Below are positions 24,441 through 32,241 of a stretch of 38,792 bases of DNA, one piece after another. This DNA is from Candidatus Acidiferrales bacterium (GTDB lineage Bacteria > Acidobacteriota > Terriglobia > Acidiferrales > UBA7541), in assembly GCA_030037335.1 (NCBI GenBank), contig JASHRN010000060.1:1-38792 (forward strand), written 5' to 3'. A program made the position numbers and the translations under genes. How positions within the stretch are numbered: the stretch's first letter is position 1; each line of letters begins with the position of its first letter. Below the pieces are notes generated by a model, which saw only the letters and a list, made by a program, of their open reading frames with translations, searched no databases and was not told the origin of the DNA.

Positions 24441-24827
24441 ATGATCAAGCTCGATCACGTCACGTTGGCAGTCAAAGATTGGCGAGCGTCTCGCGAGTGG
24501 TACATCAAGACGCTCGGCCTCAAGCCTGAATTTGAAGTGCCTAATGGTGGCCGAGCCGGACTCGGCGTCGCTGCCCTGCAGGATGACTCCGGTCTCACGC
24601 TGTTCCTCGAGCAGGTTGCTGTTGCGCCTGCCTGCGGGTGCATTCATACGTTTCAGGTGAGCGATGTAGACGCGAAACACCGTGAACTATCGGCCTCTGG
24701 CGTTAAGTTTCTATGCTCTCCGCAGAAGCTGTACTGGGGCTACGGAGCTGAGCTGAGTGACCCGGATGGTCACGTCCTTCACCTGTGGGATGAAAAATCC
24801 ATGCGCGAAAAGGGCGGAGTCTCCTAA
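24441..24827 (+). CDS. VOC-superfamily protein (glyoxalase/dioxygenase-like)
   Basis: The protein (128 residues) is one VOC domain of two beta-alpha-beta-beta-beta units: MIKLDHVTLAVKDWRASREWY opens the first (seen as LDHVTLAVKD and WYIKTLGLKPEFEV). CIHTFQVSDVDAKHREL and GYGAELSDPDGHVLHLWD form the second. Metal-ligand positions typical of the family (His in DHV, Glu near SDPDGH) are partly present. Substrate is unknown; members include glyoxalase I, ring-cleaving dioxygenases and antibiotic-binding proteins. It is notable in being flanked by two copies, A and B, of the same palindromic repeat in the same orientation. Confidence 0.8.
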   Translation: MIKLDHVTLAVKDWRASREWYIKTLGLKPEFEVPNGGRAGLGVAALQDDSGLTLFLEQVAVAPACGCIHTFQVSDVDAKHRELSASGVKFLCSPQKLYWGYGAELSDPDGHVLHLWDEKSMREKGGVS

Positions 24828-24846
24828 GCTCGATCTTCTTACGAGC

Positions 24847-24981
24847 TGTCTCATAAATGGCGTTCAGGAGGTCGGAGCCTGCCTGCGCGGCAGGCTTTAG
24901 CTCCGACACAAAACGCCTGAAAAACAGGGGCTTCAGCCCCTGAAGTAAAGTCTTTTAGCGCGTTTCTGTATTTATGAGACA
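24847..24981. repeat. Palindromic repeat element, copy B (with terminal inverted repeats)
   Basis: This 135-bp element has 12-bp perfect terminal inverted repeats: TGTCTCATAAAT (24847-24858) and ATTTATGAGACA (24970-24981). It contains the nested stem TCGGAGCCTGCC...GGCAGGC...GCTCCGA and the module GGGGCT-TC-AGCCCC followed by TGAAG (24927-24945). There is no ORF; it resembles a miniature non-autonomous element. Confidence 0.75.
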
Positions 24982-25003
24982 AGTTGCAGGTTGATTCCTC
25001 GTC

Positions 25004-25032
25004 TTGTTAAATCTTGAAGAATCCTGAATAAT
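25004..25032 (+). promoter_or_regulatory. Promoter of tRNA-Glu
   Basis: TTGTTA (25004-25009) and AATAAT (25027-25032) are 17 bp apart. Transcription would start around 25039, about 36 nt before the mature tRNA. Confidence 0.5.
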
Positions 25033-25074
25033 AGTTTCGCAGCTTTGCGGAATCCTTCCGCGCATGCATTCCTC

Positions 25075-25149
25075 GGCGCTATGGTGCAATGGTTAGCACG
25101 CGGCCCTTTCAAGGCCGAAATACGGGTTCGACTCCCGTTAGCGCTACCA
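25075..25149 (+). tRNA. tRNA-Glu (anticodon TTC)
   Basis: 75 nt with encoded CCA (25147-25149). The seven-base acceptor stem is GGCGCTA (25075-25081) with TAGCGCT (25139-25145), with one G-T pair at the first position and discriminator A25146. The anticodon stem is CGGCC (25101-25105)/GGCCG (25113-25117), with loop CTTTCAA and anticodon TTC at 25108-25110. The T-arm is ACGGG-TTCGACT-CCCGT. Confidence 0.95.
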
Positions 25150-25200
25150 AAGTCTTCGCTGCTGATCGCACTGGCAATAGCGACTCTGACCTCCTAAGCC

Positions 25201-26367
25201 ATGCCTATCAACAACCCAGTAGCCCTTGACGTTCTCAAGGAACTCGTTGCCGTTGAATCCGTGAATCCAGATTTGGTTCCGGGCGCATGCGGCGAGCAGC
25301 AAGCTAGCCAGCATCTTCAAAAATTTCTCCAGCAACATGGCATAGCCGCCAAACTGGAAGAAGCTGCCCCACACCGCCCGAACGTCGTCGCGACAATCTC
25401 ACCGAGCGCCAGCGCGGCCGACACCAAACCCGCCCTTATGATCGTCGCGCACATCGATACTGTCGGAGCCGGCGACATGCCGGATGCCTTCAGGCCGCGC
25501 ATCGCGGACGGGAAGCTGTACGGCCGCGGGGCGCTCGATATCAAGAGCGGAGTCGCCGCCATGTGCGCTGCGGCAGTTGCCGTCATTCAAGAGCGTGCGC
25601 GTACCGCTCGCCCCTTTACCATTGCTGCTGTTGTCGACGAAGAGTGCGACAGTCTTGGAACGCAGGACTTGCTTCGCCGCGGCCACACGGCGGACTGCGC
25701 CATCGTTCTCGAGCCCACAGACTTGCAGCTCGTCATTGCCCACAAAGGCTACGCCTGGTTCGAAATTGTGACGCATGGCCGCGCAGCCCATGGCAGCCTG
25801 CCAGACGAGGGCCGCGATGCAATTCGCATGATGGGCCGCGTGCTCGTCGCGCTTGATGAATTAGAAAAGAGTTTCGCGAGCAGGGCAGCTCATCCGAGAC
25901 TCGGCAAGCCATCTCTGCACGCATCGCTAGTTAGCGGCGGGCAGGAACTCTCCAGTTACCCTGCCGAATGCCGCCTGCAACTCGAACGACGCATGCTGCC
26001 GGGCGAAACCGCGGAATCGGCAGAAGCGGAGCTTCGCGCCCTGCTCGCAGATCTGGAAAAGCGCAATTCGCAGTTTCATGCGACCCTGCGCTCTGATCTC
26101 GGTTCACGTCCCGCGTACGAAATTGCGGAAGATTCTCCCTTCGTGACGCGCACCCTAAGCGCCATTCGCCGCGTACACGGGAGCTGCAATTTTGCCGGCA
26201 TGTCTGCGTGGACCGACACAGCCCTCCTCGCCTCGGCAGGAATTCCGGGCGTTGTCTTTGGCCCCTCCGGTCGCGGTCTTCATGGTGCCGACGAATACGT
26301 CGAAATTGAATCCGTCTACAAATGCGCCAACGCCCTCCGCGAAATCATTCTCGAATTCTGCACATAG
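25201..26367 (+). CDS. M20-family metallopeptidase (ArgE/DapE/carboxypeptidase G2-like)
   Basis: The protein (388 residues) is a di-metal amidohydrolase or dipeptidase of the M20 family. Metal-binding and catalytic motifs are all present: AHIDTVGAG (first His, catalytic Asp), YGRGALDIKSGV (bridging Asp), DEECDS (catalytic Glu pair), LEPTD (Glu) and GLHGADEYVE (His near the end). The small dimerisation domain is visible as GYAWFEIVTHGRAAHGSLPD. Exact substrate (acetylornithine, succinyl-diaminopimelate, acyl-amino acid or dipeptide) cannot be set. ATG 25201 follows the tRNA by 51 bp; no strong ribosome site is visible. It is convergent with the matrixin gene, 13 bp apart. Confidence 0.87.
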   Translation: MPINNPVALDVLKELVAVESVNPDLVPGACGEQQASQHLQKFLQQHGIAAKLEEAAPHRPNVVATISPSASAADTKPALMIVAHIDTVGAGDMPDAFRPRIADGKLYGRGALDIKSGVAAMCAAAVAVIQERARTARPFTIAAVVDEECDSLGTQDLLRRGHTADCAIVLEPTDLQLVIAHKGYAWFEIVTHGRAAHGSLPDEGRDAIRMMGRVLVALDELEKSFASRAAHPRLGKPSLHASLVSGGQELSSYPAECRLQLERRMLPGETAESAEAELRALLADLEKRNSQFHATLRSDLGSRPAYEIAEDSPFVTRTLSAIRRVHGSCNFAGMSAWTDTALLASAGIPGVVFGPSGRGLHGADEYVEIESVYKCANALREIILEFCT

Positions 26368-26380
26368 GCTCCGGATGCCA

Positions 26381-27628
26381 TCACTGTTGCGCGCGCGGCG
26401 AAAAATTCGTGTCTATGGCGGGCAACGTACACGACGGCGAAGCTCCTGTACTGCACAGATTTGTGAATGCGCCTGCAATATCGCTGGGCGCCACGGGTCC
26501 AACGAACGGCTCGGCGTAAATCACATAACTGTTTCCGACAGGTAGCGGCCCCAGCGAGTAAGATCCATCGAACTGAACAATCGATGTTGACGGATCGCAC
26601 GACCAGCCTCCCACTGCTGCCGCAATCACCGACCCGCTTGCTGCATCAACGGCCACCACTTGCGCGCCGAACATTCCCGTCTCGTACTCGCCCGGAGAAG
26701 TGGCCGGAAAATCCGCCAGCGCAAACGGATTTGCAGGCAGCACGTGTCCGGTGATGTATCCGACGTCCACCGTATCCGCCGGGTCCGGATAAAGCGACCG
26801 CAAGCCGGCCCGATCGTCATCAGAAAGCGGCGCATCGGGCGACGAGACGCTCGGCCGCTCTCCCACATATGTCCCCGGCGGCGGCGCGTAGGGAAACATG
26901 ATCGCGCGCCACACGCCGGAGTGATCCAGGCCAAAGAGATGTCCCAGCTCGTGCGCGAGCAGAGACTCGAGGTCATATGCCCCCGGCGTCGACGCCAGCG
27001 CTCCCGGCGTTGCGAAGGCCGCCTGCCCGTCATTGCGGAAATAAATATCCGCGTCGACGATTTGTCCCGCGAACACAGGCGGAGGAGCGGTGCCGATCGT
27101 TTGAGCAGGCGCTTCCGCAATCACCACGCGCGTGAATGACAAAACGCCCGTCGTGAACGCCGAAGATGACTGATTGAAGCAGATCGTATCGATGCCATCA
27201 GGATTCGATGGAGTGCCATTCAGCGCATCAGGAGTGCACGCATTTTGCGTGCTGGTTTCACCGAGCGGCCCCAGCGCATTCGGAAACGTGCTTGCATTCA
27301 CCAATGTCCCCGTAACGCCGCTCCAGATCCCGTACGCTTGCTGAATAGTATTTTCAATCTCCGTCAGTTGTGCCGGAGTGCCCGCTGCCGCTACCGTCGC
27401 GATCACTGGCGGTTCGAGAATGGGAAGCGACGTGCTCCATTGGCGTATCAGTGGCGGTGCGCTCACCGAAATGTTCTGTTGCTCTACAACCGGACATCCA
27501 CCCGCAGCGGGAACCATATAATCCCGAGTGTAAGCGAGCGCACGCCCACCCGCAGCGCCGTAAGCGAGAAACACGCAAGCTAGAATGGCAGCGAGCGCAT
27601 TGCATCGCGTCGTGCGACGCGCCATCAT
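26381..27628 (-). CDS. Secreted matrixin-like zinc metalloprotease
   Basis: The 415-residue protein has a signal peptide (RTTRCNALAAILACVFLAYG) and the zinc motif HELGHLFGLDH (His226, His230, His236) with the likely Met-turn AIMFPY, as in matrixins. After the catalytic part (LSDDDRAGLRSLYPDP) is a C-terminal domain with Gly/Pro-rich Ig- or transthyretin-like strands. ATG 27628 is supported by AAGGAGGA (27637-27644), spaced 8 bp. The ATG overlaps the preceding gene's stop, so it is the third gene of a coupled minus-strand operon. Proteolytic target is unknown. Confidence 0.83.
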   Translation of the reverse strand: MMARRTTRCNALAAILACVFLAYGAAGGRALAYTRDYMVPAAGGCPVVEQQNISVSAPPLIRQWSTSLPILEPPVIATVAAAGTPAQLTEIENTIQQAYGIWSGVTGTLVNASTFPNALGPLGETSTQNACTPDALNGTPSNPDGIDTICFNQSSSAFTTGVLSFTRVVIAEAPAQTIGTAPPPVFAGQIVDADIYFRNDGQAAFATPGALASTPGAYDLESLLAHELGHLFGLDHSGVWRAIMFPYAPPPGTYVGERPSVSSPDAPLSDDDRAGLRSLYPDPADTVDVGYITGHVLPANPFALADFPATSPGEYETGMFGAQVVAVDAASGSVIAAAVGGWSCDPSTSIVQFDGSYSLGPLPVGNSYVIYAEPFVGPVAPSDIAGAFTNLCSTGASPSCTLPAIDTNFSPRAQQ

Positions 27629-28194
27629 TGTACATATCCTCCTTCCGCCTCTTTCACTCTCAGCTTCAATACTCTCAGCGGCCAATTTTTTATTTCGCTG
27701 TGCTGGAAAACGTACCCTGTCGCATCAAATTCGGGAAGGATCGCCGTATCTTGTGTCACACGCGGCTCACCCGCGCGTGCATCGAAGCGAACACGAAATG
27801 TTCCTTCGCCCCACGCAGTGATCGATAGGTCTCCCGTGTGCGTCGGTTCCAGAAACAGAACCACCTCTTCGCCCGGCCGGAATCGCGGCGCGCCCGGAAC
27901 GTAGCTCATGATTCGATTGATCTGTCCGCCGATCATCCACACTTTTACTTCAGGCGCAGAGCTGCCCTTCCAATTCTCTAAGATGCGAAATGTCGTCACT
28001 GTCCAGATCTCTCCATTCCGCCATACACACGAGCTTCCCAGCGCTCTTGCGTGCACCACGGTTTGCGCCGAATTCACCAGTTGTGCGAGGGACAGCTGTG
28101 CCAACGTGGTTGACTGCGCAAGCGATGGCAGCAGCAGCCCAAAAGCGCTCAAGCAGATGAACGGAATGATGTGTCCTGAAACGAGTTTCATCAT
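27625..28194 (-). CDS. Small exported protein of unknown function
   Basis: The 189-residue protein has a signal peptide (IPFICLSAFGLLLPSLAQ) and no known enzymatic motif. The core has LVNSAQTVVHARALGSSCVW, TTFRILENWKGS, FRPGEEVVLFLEP and GTFRVRFDARAG, an exported beta-rich pattern. Its stop (TGA) overlaps the ATG of the matrixin gene in ATGA, and its own ATG overlaps the previous gene's stop the same way, preceded by GGAGG. A role with the protease is inferred from coupling alone, for example as a propeptide-like or substrate-binding partner. Confidence 0.72.
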   Translation of the reverse strand: MMKLVSGHIIPFICLSAFGLLLPSLAQSTTLAQLSLAQLVNSAQTVVHARALGSSCVWRNGEIWTVTTFRILENWKGSSAPEVKVWMIGGQINRIMSYVPGAPRFRPGEEVVLFLEPTHTGDLSITAWGEGTFRVRFDARAGEPRVTQDTAILPEFDATGYVFQHSEIKNWPLRVLKLRVKEAEGGYVQ

Positions 28195-30548
28195 TGCACC
28201 TCCAGTACTCCTGTGGCCGTGGCAATGTCGCCATTCGGCGTGGTAACAAAAAGTGTGCGCACACCTGCCGCGGTCTCGTTGGAAATAGTCAGCGTCAACT
28301 CAATCAAATTCGGAAACAAGCTCTCCATGGAAGCAGTTGTGATTCCGATGTCGCCTCCCGCGATCGGGGAACTGAACGAATAGGTGAAAGTCGGATCGAG
28401 CAAGTTTCCTTGCACGCAGATACTCACAGTTGTGCTCCCCGATGTAGGCCTCGTGACAGGAATTGAGGAATCCTGAATCGTACACGTCGAGCCGTCTGGC
28501 GATACGATTCCGACAAACTCAACGTTTATCGGTGATGTTGTAGCGCCCGCCGTCGTCGGTTCCACCACAACAATGTCGTTCCCTGTCGCCACAGGCGCTG
28601 TACTCGTCAGGGAAATCGCGCCTGGCGGTTGCGGAGCAGGCAAAATCACCAGCGAGACAGGATTCGACAGCGTTGTCGGGCTGCCCGGATCCTGAATTTG
28701 AACCGACATAATTCCCACCGCGGCCACATCCGAAGGTTGCAGTGTCACGGTGCAGACATTTGGCGTCGCGCAATTCGTCGTTCGCGGCGAATTATTGATA
28801 AGCATTTGTGAACTACCGCTTGTGGTTGTCGGAATGAAGTTGAGGCCCTCCACCGCCAGCTCGAAACTCTGTTGCGCGCCGGCAATTACACTGGAAGGGA
28901 GAATAGTTTCGATCGTCGGCCCCGACGTCACCGCAACTGTTGCCGTGGCCGTCAGTGAGGGATTCGCGGCGCTTGTAGCCGTTATGAGTATCGCGTTCGG
29001 CGAAGGCGCAAGCGCAGGTGCAGTGTAGTTGCCCGAATTATCGCCTGAATTATCGATTGACCCGCACGATGCCCCCGAACATCCTTGCCCCGCCACCGCG
29101 CTCGAAACGCTCCAAGTCACGCCTGCATTTGCTTCACCAGAAACAGTCGCGATGAATTGGAACTGCTCGTCTGGCCCGATAAACGCGTAGAACGGCACAA
29201 GATTGATGCCCGGTGGTGCTGGAGCTGTGATCGTGATTTGTGTGCTTCCGATGGCGCTCGTGTCAGCTTGGCTAATCGCCACTAGCGTTACGCTGCTGGG
29301 CTGCGGCTGTGCTTCGGGCGCCAGATACTCCACCGTATTTTCCGTACCGGAAGGCGCGGCGCACGGATTTGAAGCGGGCGCGCATACTTGCCCCACAGTT
29401 CCGTTCCCGTCCGGAACGCCGTTCACAGTCCACGTTACTGCTGAATTCGAGATCCCAGCGACCGTCGCCGTGAAACTTGCGCTCTGCCCTGTGATTACAC
29501 TCGCCGATGAGGGAGACACAGTTACGGTGATTGCTTGACCGGCCACGATCGAAACAGCCGCCGTTGCGCTCTGCGTGCCCGCCGTCGCATCAATCATCAC
29601 AGAACTTGGCGACGGCACAGCCGCCGGTGCGATGTAGCTCGCGGAACTCCCGCCAGTTGACGCTATCGTGCCGACGCCGGAATCACCTCCCGCCACTCCG
29701 TTCACCTGCCATGCGACAGGCGTACCCGGCGCGACGCAAAGCGATGCGGTGAACATCTGAGATCCGCCGACCGTCACGCTTGCCGATGCAGGCGAAATCG
29801 AATTTGCCGCGGCGCACGAAATCGTCACCGTCACAGCCGCCGTTTTCGACGGATCAGCTACGCTCGTAGCTACCACGGAAACAGAGCCTTGCGGCGGAGG
29901 GCTCGCGGGCGCTGTGTATACCGCAGTATCCGCGCCGCTCGCGCTTATCGCGCCAGGATTCGCACCACTCCCGCTTGTGCTGCTTATGCTCCAGTTGACA
30001 GCCGAACTCGCATTTCCTGCTCCGCTTACAGTCGCAGTAAAAGTCACATTTCCGCCGGGCGCAACGTTCGCTGAACTCGGCATGATGCTCACTGCGGTAC
30101 CGCTTTCAATCTGCGCCGTCGCCGAGCCGCTAGTCTGCGGCGCTGACTGCGTGGTTGCCGTGATCGTGATAGTTGAATTCGCAGGCATTAACTGCGGCGC
30201 GGTATACAGTCCCGATGCCGAAATGGTCCCCACCGTCGAATTTCCGCCGGCAACGCTGTTTACACTCCAGTTCACGGCACTAGAAGCCGTTCCCGTCACC
30301 GTCGCCGTAAACTGCACCGTTCGCCCCAGCGATACCGTCGTTTGTTGCGGCGAGACCGTCACGCTGACGCTCTGCGCCGGGATAGAAGAACCTCCTGATG
30401 AAAATCCGCATCCGCACAAGCTCGCCAGTACGGCGACGCTGCCGAGCGCGAGAGCGACTCTGCGCTTGACTCTCCATCGCAAACCGCAATACGCCCGCCG
30501 ATGGCGACAAATCAAATGCTGGCGAAGACTTGAGGGAAGCAAGCTCAC
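28191..30548 (-). CDS. Ig-like repeat lipoprotein
   Basis: The 785-residue protein has an N-terminal hydrophobic stretch ending LASLCGCGFSSGG, a likely lipobox with Cys modification, so it is predicted to be an anchored lipoprotein. About five bacterial Ig-like repeats of 85-100 residues follow, each with VSP..A.V..G, FTATV, VNWSV or VTWTV, a YTAP motif and TITA-like strands. Then come an IPT/TIG-like domain (IETILPSSVIAGAQQSFEL) and a C-terminal beta domain. The start is uncertain: GTG 30548 gives a long basic leader before the hydrophobic segment, and a start near residue 22 would look more natural. First gene of the coupled operon with the small exported protein and matrixin. Confidence 0.75.
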   Translation of the reverse strand: MSLLPSSLRQHLICRHRRAYCGLRWRVKRRVALALGSVAVLASLCGCGFSSGGSSIPAQSVSVTVSPQQTTVSLGRTVQFTATVTGTASSAVNWSVNSVAGGNSTVGTISASGLYTAPQLMPANSTITITATTQSAPQTSGSATAQIESGTAVSIMPSSANVAPGGNVTFTATVSGAGNASSAVNWSISSTSGSGANPGAISASGADTAVYTAPASPPPQGSVSVVATSVADPSKTAAVTVTISCAAANSISPASASVTVGGSQMFTASLCVAPGTPVAWQVNGVAGGDSGVGTIASTGGSSASYIAPAAVPSPSSVMIDATAGTQSATAAVSIVAGQAITVTVSPSSASVITGQSASFTATVAGISNSAVTWTVNGVPDGNGTVGQVCAPASNPCAAPSGTENTVEYLAPEAQPQPSSVTLVAISQADTSAIGSTQITITAPAPPGINLVPFYAFIGPDEQFQFIATVSGEANAGVTWSVSSAVAGQGCSGASCGSIDNSGDNSGNYTAPALAPSPNAILITATSAANPSLTATATVAVTSGPTIETILPSSVIAGAQQSFELAVEGLNFIPTTTSGSSQMLINNSPRTTNCATPNVCTVTLQPSDVAAVGIMSVQIQDPGSPTTLSNPVSLVILPAPQPPGAISLTSTAPVATGNDIVVVEPTTAGATTSPINVEFVGIVSPDGSTCTIQDSSIPVTRPTSGSTTVSICVQGNLLDPTFTYSFSSPIAGGDIGITTASMESLFPNLIELTLTISNETAAGVRTLFVTTPNGDIATATGVLEVQ

Positions 30549-30765
30549 GGACTCCCAGAGAATGCAAGGGCTGTTCCACTATGGTTCAGTTCGCAACGCG
30601 AGATTCGCTGGAGGAATTCCCGAAGTCTTAAATGCCGTCAATTGCGTAGCTTAAATGCGTTGAAGAGTGCTGGGGTGCCATCCCGAACGAGAGGTGGGTG
30701 GCAACCGCTAAACAGAAGACCGTTCCACTATGAAACAGCAACCGGGAATCCTTCCCCTTTTGAAT

Positions 30766-31656
30766 TCAGGACGCTGCGGAGGAGGAGAGCGGCGCGGTAC
30801 TCAGGCAAACTTCGGCACCGTGCAGAACGCAAGTATCACTCGGCTCGTGCGCGTCGCGCCGGACCGATTTCAGCTTGAGCAGTCCGCCGGTGGACAGAGC
30901 CCTGAGCATCAAGGGTTCAAGCGCGGGGTCACGAAGACTGACGGCAGAGAAGATCGCCAGCGGCGTGACCATAGCGGCGGAGTAACCGCTGGGTTCGCGC
31001 ACGATTTTTGTCATCACACCTTGGCCAATTTGCGGATTCATCGCCATGGTGAACGGGACAACGAGGCGTCCCCGATCGCGCAGCCGCTCGAGCCACAGCG
31101 GTTGCGGGTGCGTGACGCCGCAATTGACCAGAATGGCGTCGCACGGGCCTGGATCAAATGACGCGCCATTGCCCTGGTGGATGGTTACGTTCGCGTAGCT
31201 GGCAAGATTTTCTTTCGCGCGAGCGGCGAGATCTTCCTGCAGTTCCAGTCCGATGACGCTGCCCCTTGGACCAACCACCTCCGCGATGATCGCCGTGTAA
31301 TAGCCCACGCCGCAGCCGAGATGAAAGGCGCGGCTGCCAGGTTGAAGCGCGAGCGCGTCGATCCAGCGCGCGAGGGCGCTGGGCTGGCCATTGTTGATGT
31401 CCTTCGCGCGGTCGAGCGCGACGACGACGTTGTGATAAAGATCGCGCGGGTCATTCACGGTGACGTAACCGGATTCGCGCAACCCGGTCATCGACAGAGC
31501 GCGGGCATCTGGCGAGCTGACTTGCCAGGGTGCGGGACCCAGGAATTTTTCACGAGGCACGCGCGCATAGGCTTCGACGATCCCTGGCGTGGCAACCGCC
31601 GCGGCAAATCGTATTTCCTGAGCGTAAAACGCGCGGCAGTCCTCAACACTGAACAT
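30766..31656 (-). CDS. PCMT-like methyltransferase
   Basis: The protein (296 residues from ATG 31656) belongs to the protein-L-isoaspartate O-methyltransferase family, which repairs isomerised Asp/Asn residues using S-adenosylmethionine. Seen: the conserved N-terminal part (YARVPREKFLGP), SAM motif I FHLGCGVGYYTAIIAEV, GLELQEDLA and the motif II region CDAILVNCGVTHPQPLWLERL. A C-terminal extension of about 75 residues beyond the core is present. AGGAGC precedes ATG 31656. Some PCMT-like genes act on other substrates. It stands alone; 217 bp without a recognised gene separate it from the Ig-like gene. Confidence 0.8.
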   Translation of the reverse strand: MFSVEDCRAFYAQEIRFAAAVATPGIVEAYARVPREKFLGPAPWQVSSPDARALSMTGLRESGYVTVNDPRDLYHNVVVALDRAKDINNGQPSALARWIDALALQPGSRAFHLGCGVGYYTAIIAEVVGPRGSVIGLELQEDLAARAKENLASYANVTIHQGNGASFDPGPCDAILVNCGVTHPQPLWLERLRDRGRLVVPFTMAMNPQIGQGVMTKIVREPSGYSAAMVTPLAIFSAVSLRDPALEPLMLRALSTGGLLKLKSVRRDAHEPSDTCVLHGAEVCLSTAPLSSSAAS

Positions 31657-31837
31657 GACGGATGCTCCTGCTTGTGATGCGCCAATTTTACTACGAGAGA
31701 GATGCGCGCAAAAGGAAGGGCGCTGAGACATTGAGTTTTGCGCGGGCGGGTTCTAACTACCTTGCGGGTGCATGGCGCAAAAGGAAGCACAATTAACCCG
31801 CTATTTCGTTTCTCAATGCGTTAAGGCGCCTGCAGCC

Positions 31838-32004
31838 TTCTCATAAATGGCTTTCGTAAGGGCACGGCTTTAGAGATTGTTTCGCAACTCCGAATCTTTG
31901 TGGGTCGTGGCTTAAGCCACGACATAAAGTCCGCAAAATCAGTGCGGCTTCAGCCGCTGAAGTACGGTTCTTAGAGTTGTGACACAAAACTCTTCAGCCG
32001 TGCC
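31838..32004. repeat. Palindromic repeat element, copy C
   Basis: Begins TTCTCATAAATGG and ends at AGCCGTGCC (31996-32004), which pairs with GGCACGGCT (31861-31869). It contains the same 20-bp palindrome (31904-31923) and the module GCGGCT-TC-AGCCGC followed by TGAAG (31944-31962) as copy A; the core of about 130 bp is nearly identical. Positions 31657-31837 upstream hold no gene that I can support. Confidence 0.75.
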
Positions 32005-32050
32005 AAAAAGTAGTTAGGTTCTGGGTCGGTTTAGCCTCTGAGGTTTTTAG

Positions 32051-32204
32051 TTGTCATTCCGAGGAGCAGCGACGAGGAATCTGCATTTGAATTTTTAGCA
32101 ATGCCTGCCGCAGACAGGGAATCTGCTGTTCTCGTTTTTTAGGAGATGGGAGCTTTAGCTCTCACTTATGCATCGGGCGGTAACAGGGGTTTTAACCCCT
32201 GAGG
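32051..32204. repeat. Second intergenic repeat cluster after copy C
   Basis: TTGTCATTCCGAGGAGC (32051-32067) with GAGGAATCTGC (32074-32084) and AGGGAATCTGC (32116-32126) resembles a GTCATTCCGAG repeat I know from many bacterial genomes. CAGGGGTT (32184-32191) pairs with AACCCCTG (32194-32201), the same hairpin module as in copy B but with both arms changed so pairing is kept. No gene is seen between 32005 and 32241. Confidence 0.55.
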
Positions 32205-32241
32205 TCTTGGTTTTTCGAGGAGCAATATTTCGGGGAGAGTT

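Noticed and set aside
24096-24981. Two repeats as a possible CRISPR array
   Set aside because: Copies are long, unequal, 480 bp apart, and flank a gene; there are no spacers of constant length or cas genes.
25075-25149. tRNA-Glu as an attachment site of an integrated element
   Set aside because: No integrase, no direct repeat of the tRNA 3' end found in the window, and normal genes follow.
30572-30735. TTCCACTATG repeated twice (near 30574 and 30723)
   Set aside because: Only ten bases long with no symmetry or further context; could be chance.
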